Source: an uncultured Bacteroidales bacterium (GTDB lineage Bacteria; Bacteroidota; Bacteroidia; Bacteroidales; UBA932). From it: 64,000 nucleotides of DNA. Where the stretch lies: contig CAMBRR010000004.1 of the NCBI GenBank assembly GCA_945870315.1, positions 1 through 64,000 on the forward strand, in the 5' to 3' direction. How positions within the stretch are numbered: the first letter of the stretch is position 1; the number at the start of each line of letters is the position of its first letter. Shown piece by piece: positions 55,656-64,000 of this stretch. The notes beneath the pieces are model-generated. The model saw nothing but the letters and a program-made list of their open reading frames with translations, did no database searches and had not been told where the DNA came from. The translations under genes and the position numbers were made by a program.

Positions 55656-57911
55656 TTATTTTACCCAATATTTGGTGTCGTACGATGCACCTGTTGCGTT
55701 CTTGATATTTGAACTGTTTACAGGGAAATATCCTTTATTTATGTCAACAGTAGTGAATGGATAGTTTTGGTTCGTACCGTTTTCTTGCTTGGAATTTTTA
55801 GTTGTATAATCAGGAGAATCATATACGGTGGTACCGTTTACTTTCTTTGATTTTCTGTATTTCCATTTAACTGTATTGCCGGATAGAGTAGAAGTAGAAG
55901 TTATATACGTGCTCTGTTCTGCCGTATGGTATCCATATGAATAGTTATTATCAATACTATAAGTCCCGTTATTAGGATTATCAATACCAGAGTAAATACC
56001 AAACATATAACTTGCCGTAAATGGATATTTATCAGTCGCGGTTGATGCAAATGATGAATAATCAATATAAACGACATTCCCATCAACCTCCGCAGACTTA
56101 CAATAATACGCTCTAGCAAGAACATTTCCATTAGTATTGATGTTATAGAGGGTGTTATTGCTTACTACAATCTTAGCATTCTCAAGAGGGAAATCAAGCT
56201 GTCCCCCTGATGCGCCACTTCCCAAATCCATAAGCATTCGCCTTGACAGTGCATTATTAGTATTTGAATATGGTTGCTCTGCATAAATAACACAGTTCGA
56301 AATTTCAAACTTTTCAATATTCTTATATATGGAACTGTCAGTCTCTGGTTTTTCAAGCTTGTTAATATTGATTACAACATAATTAGCATCAGTACCAGCC
56401 AGTTTTATGATACAGTTAATAAAAGACAGATTCTTTATCACAGAAGTCGGAGTACCTGAGGAATATCCACATACATTTTTAGGGGCAGTAATACTACAAT
56501 CTTCAACAACAGCATAGTCAGAAGTGGAAGCAGACGAGCTACTCATTACTAACAGACGACCGGCAGTGCTTGTTCCTCCAATGTTGAGATTTTTGAGAAT
56601 AATGTTACCATTGTCGAGATAAATAGCATGATTAGAAGTCATCGAAATAGAAGGTTGTTTATCCTTATATCTTCCAATTATGATTGTGCCTTTAACTAAT
56701 TTGAGATGCGCTGTTGAAGTCCAATTACCGTCAACGAAAATCAATCCACCTTTTTCCAGATTAGTTTTGGTTACTTGGTCGCCTGAAAGAAGAGTAGCAT
56801 TAGAGTATTTGCTTTTATTGATGGTAAGTCCACCAGCGGCGATATCCTGACCTGCATTGTATATGCTCCAATAGTCATTAGGGTCAGCAGTATCTTCCAC
56901 AGCGTAGCCATCGCCTGTAATATTGATTTTAAGGTCGTTGATGATTCCGGCCTGGAGTTGCATATCACTTGGAAGAGCAATCTTTCTGGTCACCTTTTTG
57001 TTCTTGCTTTGCGCAACCACAGTAAGTTCTGTGTCTTTAGCTTTTTCAACAGGCATTGTCACATACCATACCGTGTATTTGCCGTCTGTTCCTGCAGCAA
57101 GGCCTTCCGCATATTCGGCAGTTACGCTAGCGCTCGCATGCACGGAGCCCCAATCGCCATATCCTGAGACTCCTGCGTTGCTGAAGGTTTCGTCAAAGTT
57201 GAGATAGCACAAGTTGATGAGGTTGTTTTTCTTATGATTCAAACCGCTTACTTTGTTATCTTTAGCAGCGGGGAAGCCGATGGATACTTTTTGCAGGGGT
57301 TCACCGCCGAGAACTTTTTTTTCGTCGCTGAGGGTTACTCGCACGAGGGCGAATAGCCTCTTGAGTTTGAGGTTCTCTGCCGTTATCTCTGTCGCCTGAG
57401 CTTCAGCATTGTAAATGGGCTTGCCCATAATGTAGTCCTGCAGAGGGTCGAAGGACGTGGCGGTAGGATGCTGGATGGAGTCAAGTTTGACATATGGCCC
57501 GGTCTTGGTGCTGTTTGTACTGATGTTTTTGGTGTCACGGTATGGAAGAATGAAATAATAGTTGTATCCTGTGGCACCTGATATGGCATTATGGCTGAAG
57601 GTGTAATTGCTGTTTCCATCGCTTGTGCCTTTGATAATGCCTGCAACAACAGGCTTTCCATCCACGTATTTGCTCTCATCAGCATTGGAATATGCAACCG
57701 CAAGCTCCTCAGCGCCTGTGAGTTTCACAGACTTGTCGTCGGTATCGAAGAAAGATTTCACAGTTGCATCGTCTGACGCAGGGGCAACTTCTGCTGCAAG
57801 GGATACTTTGCGTGTGATGAGATCTTCTTGACCTTGTTCAGTGGATAGTTCTGCTTTTTTGCATCCTGCTATGGCGAGGATGGAGGCCGCAATAATCAAT
57901 GTCTTTTTCAT
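55656..57911 (-). CDS. Lipoprotein with fimbrillin-like N-terminal region and C-terminal beta-helix
   Basis: Lipobox 'ILAIAGCKKAEL'; fimbrillin-like 'FSHNAISGATGYNYYFILPY ... LKRLFALVRVTL'; beta-helix strands 'AVVEDCSI', 'LSFINCII', 'FEISNCVIY'; start at MKKTLI. Confidence 0.65.
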   Translation of the reverse strand: MKKTLIIAASILAIAGCKKAELSTEQGQEDLITRKVSLAAEVAPASDDATVKSFFDTDDKSVKLTGAEELAVAYSNADESKYVDGKPVVAGIIKGTSDGNSNYTFSHNAISGATGYNYYFILPYRDTKNISTNSTKTGPYVKLDSIQHPTATSFDPLQDYIMGKPIYNAEAQATEITAENLKLKRLFALVRVTLSDEKKVLGGEPLQKVSIGFPAAKDNKVSGLNHKKNNLINLCYLNFDETFSNAGVSGYGDWGSVHASASVTAEYAEGLAAGTDGKYTVWYVTMPVEKAKDTELTVVAQSKNKKVTRKIALPSDMQLQAGIINDLKINITGDGYAVEDTADPNDYWSIYNAGQDIAAGGLTINKSKYSNATLLSGDQVTKTNLEKGGLIFVDGNWTSTAHLKLVKGTIIIGRYKDKQPSISMTSNHAIYLDNGNIILKNLNIGGTSTAGRLLVMSSSSASTSDYAVVEDCSITAPKNVCGYSSGTPTSVIKNLSFINCIIKLAGTDANYVVININKLEKPETDSSIYKNIEKFEISNCVIYAEQPYSNTNNALSRRMLMDLGSGASGGQLDFPLENAKIVVSNNTLYNINTNGNVLARAYYCKSAEVDGNVVYIDYSSFASTATDKYPFTASYMFGIYSGIDNPNNGTYSIDNNYSYGYHTAEQSTYITSTSTLSGNTVKWKYRKSKKVNGTTVYDSPDYTTKNSKQENGTNQNYPFTTVDINKGYFPVNSSNIKNATGASYDTKYWVK

Positions 57912-57912
57912 A

Positions 57913-58077
57913 CTACAGTTCCTTACCAAAAACATCATAAGTTTCATTAATAGTAAAATTGTCCAAATCGCTCCAAGTTGACCCTGTCAGAATAAAAGAA
58001 TCAGCTGTCAAAGAGATGATGACACAGGTTGGAGACTTATATTCTGCCCCACCCTGAATTAATTTATTGTTTCTCAT
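57913..58077 (-). CDS. Small ORF, 54 aa, immediately upstream of fimbrillin/beta-helix gene
   Basis: Manual translation MRNNKLIQGGAEYKSPTCVIISLTADSFILTGSTWSDLDNFTINETYDVFGKEL; stop codon 1 nt from next ATG; not in ORF track. Confidence 0.65.
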   Translation of the reverse strand: MRNNKLIQGGAEYKSPTCVIISLTADSFILTGSTWSDLDNFTINETYDVFGKEL

Positions 58078-58124
58078 AAAAATATTGTGTAATTAGATAG
58101 TGCTACTACTATAAAGGAACCAAG

Positions 58125-58132
58125 CAAAGATA
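58125..58132 (-). promoter_or_regulatory. -7 element TATCTTTG (minus) upstream of 54-aa sORF/fimbrillin operon
   Basis: CAAAGATA on + strand; about 48 bp upstream of sORF start. Confidence 0.6.
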
Positions 58133-58229
58133 GTAATTAATTTCAACAGACAATTATTATTTTTAAATATGATTGTATTTTACTCATGTTTCGCATATGC
58201 TAATAATATGACAAATCCAGAAGCCGTAC

Positions 58230-58305
58230 TTCACAAAACCGCAGTTAAACTGTCGTGCTGGAGTGCATAGACGTTATGGTGATGGCATTTCTGCGGTTTC
58301 GTGCA
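58230..58305. repeat. Inverted-repeat-bounded element of 76 bp (MITE/REP-like candidate)
   Basis: TTCACAAAACCGCAG ... CTGCGGTTTCGTGCA; 13/15 matching arms. Confidence 0.5.
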
Positions 58306-58385
58306 AAACATCGAGCAGGGTATTAAAAGCCATATACCTGATAATCAATATGTTAACTTTTTCAAGTATACTCAATCATTGATAA

Positions 58386-58463
58386 TTATCCGTACTAAAA
58401 GGTCATAATATTTGCATATTATCCGTATTAGATAAACGAATATTGTGTCATTTATCCGTATTA
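58386..58463. repeat. Three phased direct repeats TTATCCGTAyTA with exact 33-bp period
   Basis: 58386-58397 (TTATCCGTACTA), 58419-58430 and 58452-58463 (TTATCCGTATTA). Confidence 0.92.
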
Positions 58464-58568
58464 TATCAATAAAATGCCATATTTGCACATAGCTACAAGA
58501 CCACGAATAAGCATCTTTTTCGATGTATAAATGCCATAGCCTCTGTTCTCGGCATCAGGCAGGTTCGA

Positions 58569-60014
58569 TCAGTTCTCAGGACTGAACATAGGGTCCCAGG
58601 CGGGAAGAAGGACTGGGTCAGAGTCAAACATTTTGAGGATATCCGCTGGCACATATTTTTTCTCGACTACGAGGCGGAACATATACTCATTGAACCACTC
58701 GTCTGTCATTATCAGATTGCCCTTGTAGCCGGACGCAGGGCCCCAACTGTTCTCAACCATCCACTTCACAGGTTTTCCGCTCTCAGCGTCGATGTCAACA
58801 GCTATGAGTGTCATAGCATGAGATGAACCACTCGCATGAGTCCTCACCCTCTCACTCTTATCCATACCGAAAGTGAACCCACTGAGCGACTCGTAATCAA
58901 AATTGGCAAGGTCGAGAGTACCCTTGCTCCTGTCCATAAATTTAGCAACATCACAAGAGAAATACATTGCAGTGTTATCCTTAATGGACGCGATGGCCAT
59001 TTCCTTGATCCTTTCCACAGGGAGATTGACATAGAGCCAATTATGTCCATCATAGACGTGACGGTCAAAATCGATTTCATACACCTTCCCGTATTCACGA
59101 CAAGGATCGTTCATCACCATTATGTAGTTATTTTCAAGGTCCTCACCCACAAATTCCTCATAGAAGGACTTCGGAGTATATTCTTTCACGCTTACGATTT
59201 CGGCCTTGCTGTTGCAACGTGTCCATTTAAAACTAACCGGCGGCTCACCTAGGCAGAGAGTAAGGAAACGATAGATTTCAGTTAGCATAGCTTCCTTCAT
59301 AGCAAGCAGTTGCTTCATCGAGCCTTTCGCAGAACGCAACCGGAGGCCGTCTTCACGAAGCTTGAGTTTCAGGAGCGAAGACATTGCGGAGGTGTTGCTG
59401 CTGCAGAACGTTTCCGGCATAGCATCTGAAGGCACTAGTCCGTATTTTGTGACGAGGTTGGATACACCGGTAAACTGTCCACCGTCGGAAAGCGGATTGG
59501 AGAAGAGCCAGTCCACCTTGCGGTCATCGTCAGAGAGTCCCCTGGTATCAATTATTCCTTGTAAGAAAAGATTGCATTTCTCCAACTGGTCGTAAAAGAA
59601 GATGTAGTTCTGTGAGAATTCGAAAGAAGGAAGATCATATTTATCTATCATCTTGGCTCTCAACACATTGAGTCCAGTAAAAAGCCAGCAGCGGCCAGAA
59701 GATTTCTGGTCTGTGATGCCTTTTGTCCTGACTCTGTCCGAGAAGTGTGTATCCATCATTGCAGCATTTTCGGAGTTGACGGCCAGCTTCGATATGGATG
59801 TGCCGGAGAGTGCATTCTTGAGGGCTTTGTCAGTAGCATCGCCCTTATAGGAGTCACGGAGTTTTTCAAGCAATGCTGCATCGATTCCGCCATCAGGATG
59901 TACGTTCTGGGATTCTGTTTGGGCACGCAGCTGGGCCGGAGAGCCTATCACGATTGCTGCGATTAAAGCGAGTGTAAGAAGTCTGCAATTCATAATTGAT
60001 TTCTTTATATTCAT
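58569..60014 (-). CDS. Secreted C1-family cysteine peptidase (bleomycin hydrolase/aminopeptidase C-like)
   Basis: 'DQKSSGRCWLFTGLNVLR' (Q..C), 'SHAMTLIAVD' (H), 'VENSWG' (N); N-terminal signal peptide. Confidence 0.9.
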   Translation of the reverse strand: MNIKKSIMNCRLLTLALIAAIVIGSPAQLRAQTESQNVHPDGGIDAALLEKLRDSYKGDATDKALKNALSGTSISKLAVNSENAAMMDTHFSDRVRTKGITDQKSSGRCWLFTGLNVLRAKMIDKYDLPSFEFSQNYIFFYDQLEKCNLFLQGIIDTRGLSDDDRKVDWLFSNPLSDGGQFTGVSNLVTKYGLVPSDAMPETFCSSNTSAMSSLLKLKLREDGLRLRSAKGSMKQLLAMKEAMLTEIYRFLTLCLGEPPVSFKWTRCNSKAEIVSVKEYTPKSFYEEFVGEDLENNYIMVMNDPCREYGKVYEIDFDRHVYDGHNWLYVNLPVERIKEMAIASIKDNTAMYFSCDVAKFMDRSKGTLDLANFDYESLSGFTFGMDKSERVRTHASGSSHAMTLIAVDIDAESGKPVKWMVENSWGPASGYKGNLIMTDEWFNEYMFRLVVEKKYVPADILKMFDSDPVLLPAWDPMFSPEN

Positions 60015-60032
60015 TCCTTATTTTGAATGTCA

Positions 60033-60040
60033 CAAATTTA
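60033..60040 (-). promoter_or_regulatory. -7 element TAAATTTG (minus), putative C1 peptidase promoter
   Basis: CAAATTTA on + strand, about 20 bp upstream of ORF. Confidence 0.45.
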
Positions 60041-60321
60041 CATCGTGCAAATCTAATGAAACTTTATTAAAATAAAGTCAGGAAAAAGCATCCAATAGCA
60101 TTGTTTTCCTGTTTACCAACGACTTGCTGTTATCGCTACAAAGAGAATCTGCCCAAAAATCTCTTCAACAAGAAAGTCAAAAAGTAAGATTTATCATCAC
60201 TTAGCAACTTGCTAAGCGATGCATTGTGGATTGTTTGTTAAGAATTTTCTTTTGGTTAATATTTTGTTTTGTTTTGGTAAAAAAAGTGAAGGAAGTTGAA
60301 AGAAAATCAAAAAATATATTT

Positions 60322-60329
60322 TATATTTG
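60322..60329 (+). promoter_or_regulatory. -7 element TATATTTG, putative promoter giving about a 200-nt leader for the phosphoesterase gene
   Basis: TAnnTTTG consensus in AT-rich intergenic region. Confidence 0.4.
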
Positions 60330-60536
60330 TTTTCGATTTGAGTGCAATTGGGTAAAAAAATGATTGCATTTTAAATGAAAAAATTTAATTATTAAACATA
60401 ACGAACTAAAATAACTAATTATTATTCAGTTCATTAAACAACGAAGTTAAAATGATGGTTTCTGATGGCGCATGCTTGTCCATTGGAGATTTTTCTATTC
60501 TTAGTATGAATAGAACTAAGAAATAATTAATGTGCT

Positions 60537-62426
60537 ATGAGAAAATACTTTTCATTTCTGCTGGTTTTGTATTTCATTCTGGTTTCATTTGGTTGCAACA
60601 CAGAAGACAAACAAGAGGTTTTTGACGTAATGTTCTCTGTCCCGGAATCAGTTGAAGTCGTTGATCAGGGAGCAAAACTCTCTTTTACAATTCTTTTCGG
60701 GAAAAGTCCTTTGCTGACTGATACGATTGTAATGACCGATTCCAGGGGTGCCAAACACGAATGCAAGATTGTGGGAATGGCCTCGAAATCATTTACAATA
60801 GAACTCTTTGACGGATATTTTCCCGATACATACGAAGTAGGCATACAGAGAGGCAAAGAATATCGTCTTGTCGGCAAGATGTTGCTGTCCGTCCAGACCG
60901 CAGGCCTGGACCTGAAAGAAGGAGTGACCGTGTATGGAACTGTAAGTTGCGACAACAAAGCGATTGCCGGTGCTGTCATTTCAGATGGAGTCGAAGTTGT
61001 AAAGACAGATGAAAATGGAAATTATCAGATGAAGTCAGCAAAAAAGTACGGTTATGTATTCATTTCGATTCCAGAAGGATACGAGGTCGCCTCAGATGGA
61101 ATTCTGCCGGAGCTCCATAAAAAGCTGTTGCTTGATGAAAAATTACCGGAAAGGGTGGATTTTGAACTTCATGATGCCGGGAACCAAGACGATTACACAC
61201 TCCTTGTGCTGGGTGATATGCATCTTGCAAACAGGACAAATGACAGGACGCAATTTTCATATTTCGTCAATGATGTCAATGAGTATGTTTCCGGGCACCC
61301 CGGCGAAAAAATCTATGGAATAACCCTGGGGGATATGACCTGGGACCTTTATTGGTACAGCAACTGTTATCAGTTCAAGGAATATCTCAAAGATGCGAAC
61401 AAGATAAATGGCATCGATATTTTTCACACCATCGGAAATCACGACCATGACATGAATGCAGCAGGTGATTTCAACACCATCCTGAAATACACCGACGTCA
61501 TTGCTCCTGATTATTATTCATTCAACATCGGAGACATTCACTACGTCATCCTTGACAATATATTATGTACAAACTCCGGCAACGGAGACCGCAAATATGA
61601 CACAATGGTGAGTGCAGAACAACTTAAATGGCTGGAAAAAGACCTTTCATTTGTCCCTAAAACAAAGACAATAATGGTCGCAATGCACGCTACAACCGGC
61701 GGGACATCGAATATTTCAAAGGTTACATCCCTTTTATCCGGTTACAAATCGGTACACTTCATAACCGGACATTCTCACCGCGTATCAAATACAGACAGGA
61801 TTTCATATTACGACCACAATAGCGGAGCTGTATGTGCAACTTGGTGGTGGACAGGAAAAAACACTAACAATGCAATACACATAGGTCAGGATGGAGCGCC
61901 TGGCGGATATCAGATTTTCAATATATCCGGCACGGATTTGAAATGGCAATACAAGGCGACTGGAAGCCCGGTTGATTACCAATTCAGGACCTATGACCGC
62001 AACAGCATAAGGCTAACTTCAGACAAATACCTACCTTATGCGTATAAAGACAACAAAAATAGCTTCGACAACCTTGCAAAATATTGGTCTTCGGCATCGA
62101 ATGATAACGAAGTCTATATTAACATTTGGAATCACGACCAGAATTGGACGATTGAGGTTACAGAAAACGGGAAACGGCTGGAGGCATCCAGAGTGACCGT
62201 GATGGATCCTTTGCATCTGTTGTCATATTGCACATTTGCATATAACAATTCGGGCAAGGCTGTCGACCCGACATTCAAGACAACCGGAAATTCACACACA
62301 TTCAAGGTAACTGCGACTTCTCCGACATCGACATTGGAGATAAAAGTTACCGACCGGTTCGGCAACACCTATACGGAGACTATGACACGTCCTAAGGCAT
62401 TCGATATCGAAACGTACGCCCGCTGA
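60537..62426 (+). CDS. Calcineurin-like metallophosphoesterase lipoprotein with N- and C-terminal accessory domains
   Basis: 'LVLGDMHL', 'ITLGDMTWD', 'HTIGNHDHDM', 'ITGHSHR' metallophosphatase motifs; lipobox 'LVSFGCNTED'. Confidence 0.9.
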   Translation: MRKYFSFLLVLYFILVSFGCNTEDKQEVFDVMFSVPESVEVVDQGAKLSFTILFGKSPLLTDTIVMTDSRGAKHECKIVGMASKSFTIELFDGYFPDTYEVGIQRGKEYRLVGKMLLSVQTAGLDLKEGVTVYGTVSCDNKAIAGAVISDGVEVVKTDENGNYQMKSAKKYGYVFISIPEGYEVASDGILPELHKKLLLDEKLPERVDFELHDAGNQDDYTLLVLGDMHLANRTNDRTQFSYFVNDVNEYVSGHPGEKIYGITLGDMTWDLYWYSNCYQFKEYLKDANKINGIDIFHTIGNHDHDMNAAGDFNTILKYTDVIAPDYYSFNIGDIHYVILDNILCTNSGNGDRKYDTMVSAEQLKWLEKDLSFVPKTKTIMVAMHATTGGTSNISKVTSLLSGYKSVHFITGHSHRVSNTDRISYYDHNSGAVCATWWWTGKNTNNAIHIGQDGAPGGYQIFNISGTDLKWQYKATGSPVDYQFRTYDRNSIRLTSDKYLPYAYKDNKNSFDNLAKYWSSASNDNEVYINIWNHDQNWTIEVTENGKRLEASRVTVMDPLHLLSYCTFAYNNSGKAVDPTFKTTGNSHTFKVTATSPTSTLEIKVTDRFGNTYTETMTRPKAFDIETYAR

Positions 62427-62493
62427 CAGGTGTCTTAACTCCGCTCGACAAAATATTAACAAACACTCAATATTACTAACTAAACTACATTTT

Positions 62494-64000
62494 ATGAGAT
62501 TCATTAAAACTATTGCTGCAACTCTGTTGCTGGCGCTTTCGGGCATATTGAGCGCGAATGCACAGGATAGAGTTGTGTCAGGAACAGTTCTTGATGCTCA
62601 GCAGCAGCCGGTTATCGGTGCGTCCGTAGTGGTCGCAGGTACCAGACAGGGTACCGTGACAGATCCAGATGGAACATTCTCAATGAAAGTTCCAGCAGGA
62701 AATGTCACTCTCGAGGTCGCCTGTCTCGGTTACATAACCGTCAACACGACAGTTCCGGAAGGAACATCCAAGATTGTCGTCAACCTTGAAGAAGATAACA
62801 TGCTTCTGGAGGAGACTGTCGTTGTCGGTTATGGTACACAGAAGAAGGTGAACCTGACAGGTGCTATTTCGGTAGTGGATGACAAACAGCTTCAGGACCG
62901 TTCTTCACACAACCTCGTGACAATGCTTCAAGGTTCCGTTCCCGGACTCAATATTACCACACAGTCCGGAAACCCGGGAAGTACAGGAAAGATGAACATC
63001 CGAGGTTTCACATCCATCAACAATTCAGATGCGGATCCTATTGTACTTATTGACGGCGCCATCGGAGACCTGCAGGATGTGAATCCTAACGACGTTCAGA
63101 GCATATCTGTCATAAAGGATGCATCCGCAGCTGCCGTATATGGAGCACGCGCTGCATTTGGAGTTATCCTTGTGACTACAAAGAACGGTGCTGAGGGAGA
63201 CGGAAAAGCAAGAATCCGCTACAGCGGCCGTTTCGGATGGGAGGAGCCGACAACATCCACGGATTACGAAGACAGAGGATATTGGTCAGTATATACACTC
63301 GACCTGTTCTGGAGAACACAAAAGGCAGGAGTCAACTATACCGGCTATACAGAACACGATATGATGGAGCTTCTTGCCCGTGTAAACGACAAGACTGAAA
63401 ATCCTGAACGTCCTTGGGTTGTCAAGGAAGTTCGCAACGGACGTGAGCAGTGGGTTTATTACTGCAACACCGACTGGTACCACGAGATGTTCAACGACAG
63501 GCACCCTGTCCAGCAGCACAACATTTCGATTAGTGGAGGAAGCAAGAATATAAAGTATTTCATTTCAGGAGGTTATGACCGTCAGACAGGTATAATGAAA
63601 CCAACTCCTGACGTTTTCCAGAAATATAATCTTCGTGCCAAGATTGATGCAAAACTCAACAAGTGGCTGAAATTCTCCAACAACACATCCTTCTATAATT
63701 CAAATTATTCATACATAGGAGTCGGTGACATTCAGGATGTATTCCGCAACCTGAGGCACTCTCCAGCATCTTTCCCTCTTTTCAACCCGGATGGAACGGG
63801 ACTTTACAACAACCCTCTGATTACAGGAGGAAATTACAACGTAGCCAATGGCCGTCAGATTATCTTCGCGATGGGGAAACATAAGAATGAAGAAAAGAAA
63901 TTCAATTTTGCCAATACCTCACAGCTTATAATCGCGCCAATCAAGGAATTCAACATCACTGCCGACTTTACATATCGCAAAGTACAGCGTGATGATATGC
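62494..64000 (+). CDS. SusC/RagA family TonB-linked transporter (3'-truncated by window end)
   Basis: Manual translation MRFIKTIAATLLLALSGILSANAQDRVVSGTVLDAQQQPVIGASVVV...VVVGYGTQKKVNLTGAISVVDD...VIKDASAAAVYGARAAFGVILVTTK; open to window edge. Confidence 0.95.
   Translation, partial: MRFIKTIAATLLLALSGILSANAQDRVVSGTVLDAQQQPVIGASVVVAGTRQGTVTDPDGTFSMKVPAGNVTLEVACLGYITVNTTVPEGTSKIVVNLEEDNMLLEETVVVGYGTQKKVNLTGAISVVDDKQLQDRSSHNLVTMLQGSVPGLNITTQSGNPGSTGKMNIRGFTSINNSDADPIVLIDGAIGDLQDVNPNDVQSISVIKDASAAAVYGARAAFGVILVTTKNGAEGDGKARIRYSGRFGWEEPTTSTDYEDRGYWSVYTLDLFWRTQKAGVNYTGYTEHDMMELLARVNDKTENPERPWVVKEVRNGREQWVYYCNTDWYHEMFNDRHPVQQHNISISGGSKNIKYFISGGYDRQTGIMKPTPDVFQKYNLRAKIDAKLNKWLKFSNNTSFYNSNYSYIGVGDIQDVFRNLRHSPASFPLFNPDGTGLYNNPLITGGNYNVANGRQIIFAMGKHKNEEKKFNFANTSQLIIAPIKEFNITADFTYRKVQRDDM

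Noticed and set aside
55468-55764. 98-aa + strand ORF after the SGBP-like gene
   Set aside because: Spans hairpins/terminators and the 3' end of the opposing fimbrillin gene; no plausible protein features.
58386-58463. Possible degenerate CRISPR array
   Set aside because: Repeat unit is only 12 bp with 21-bp spacers, three copies, no cas genes in the window; better explained as operator sites.
57948-60536. Intergenic tRNA or other housekeeping RNA gene in the AT-rich gaps
   Set aside because: No cloverleaf, tmRNA, SRP or RNase P signatures recognised on either strand.

Overview
The window is a 64 kb chromosomal segment from a Bacteroidales-type bacterium. Support: TAnnTTTG -7 promoter elements, SusC/SusD pairs, DUF4988/DUF5017/PCMD-type secreted proteins. 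The left half (about 0-33 kb) is mostly housekeeping: ileS, cvpA, tsaB, greA, ribF, xseAB, engB, prs, der, recR, corA, xerD, rplY and pth. It also holds a complete glycogen/alpha-glucan operon: glgB, debranching enzyme, GT4, GH57 and a GT3-GT35 fusion. The right half is accessory. It contains several secreted peptidases (M49, C11, M6, C1) and a glycosaminoglycan (chondroitin/hyaluronan-type) polysaccharide utilisation locus: two PL8-like lyases, GH88, a PL29/DUF4955-like lyase, SusC/SusD/DUF5017 and a putative surface glycan-binding lipoprotein. It ends with a fimbrillin/beta-helix lipoprotein, a metallophosphoesterase and the start of a second SusC. No tRNA, rRNA, CRISPR array or intact mobile element was seen. 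The items I would look at first are: (i) a 54-aa sORF missing from the ORF track, coupled to the fimbrillin/beta-helix lipoprotein; (ii) three TTATCCGTAyTA repeats at an exact 33-bp period, plus a nearby inverted-repeat element, in the same intergenic region; (iii) a histone-H1-like pentapeptide tail on the GH57 enzyme; (iv) the glycogen synthase-phosphorylase fusion; (v) a structured leader upstream of rplY; (vi) several short tandem duplications at gene junctions. All family calls come from reading the translations. No database search was run.
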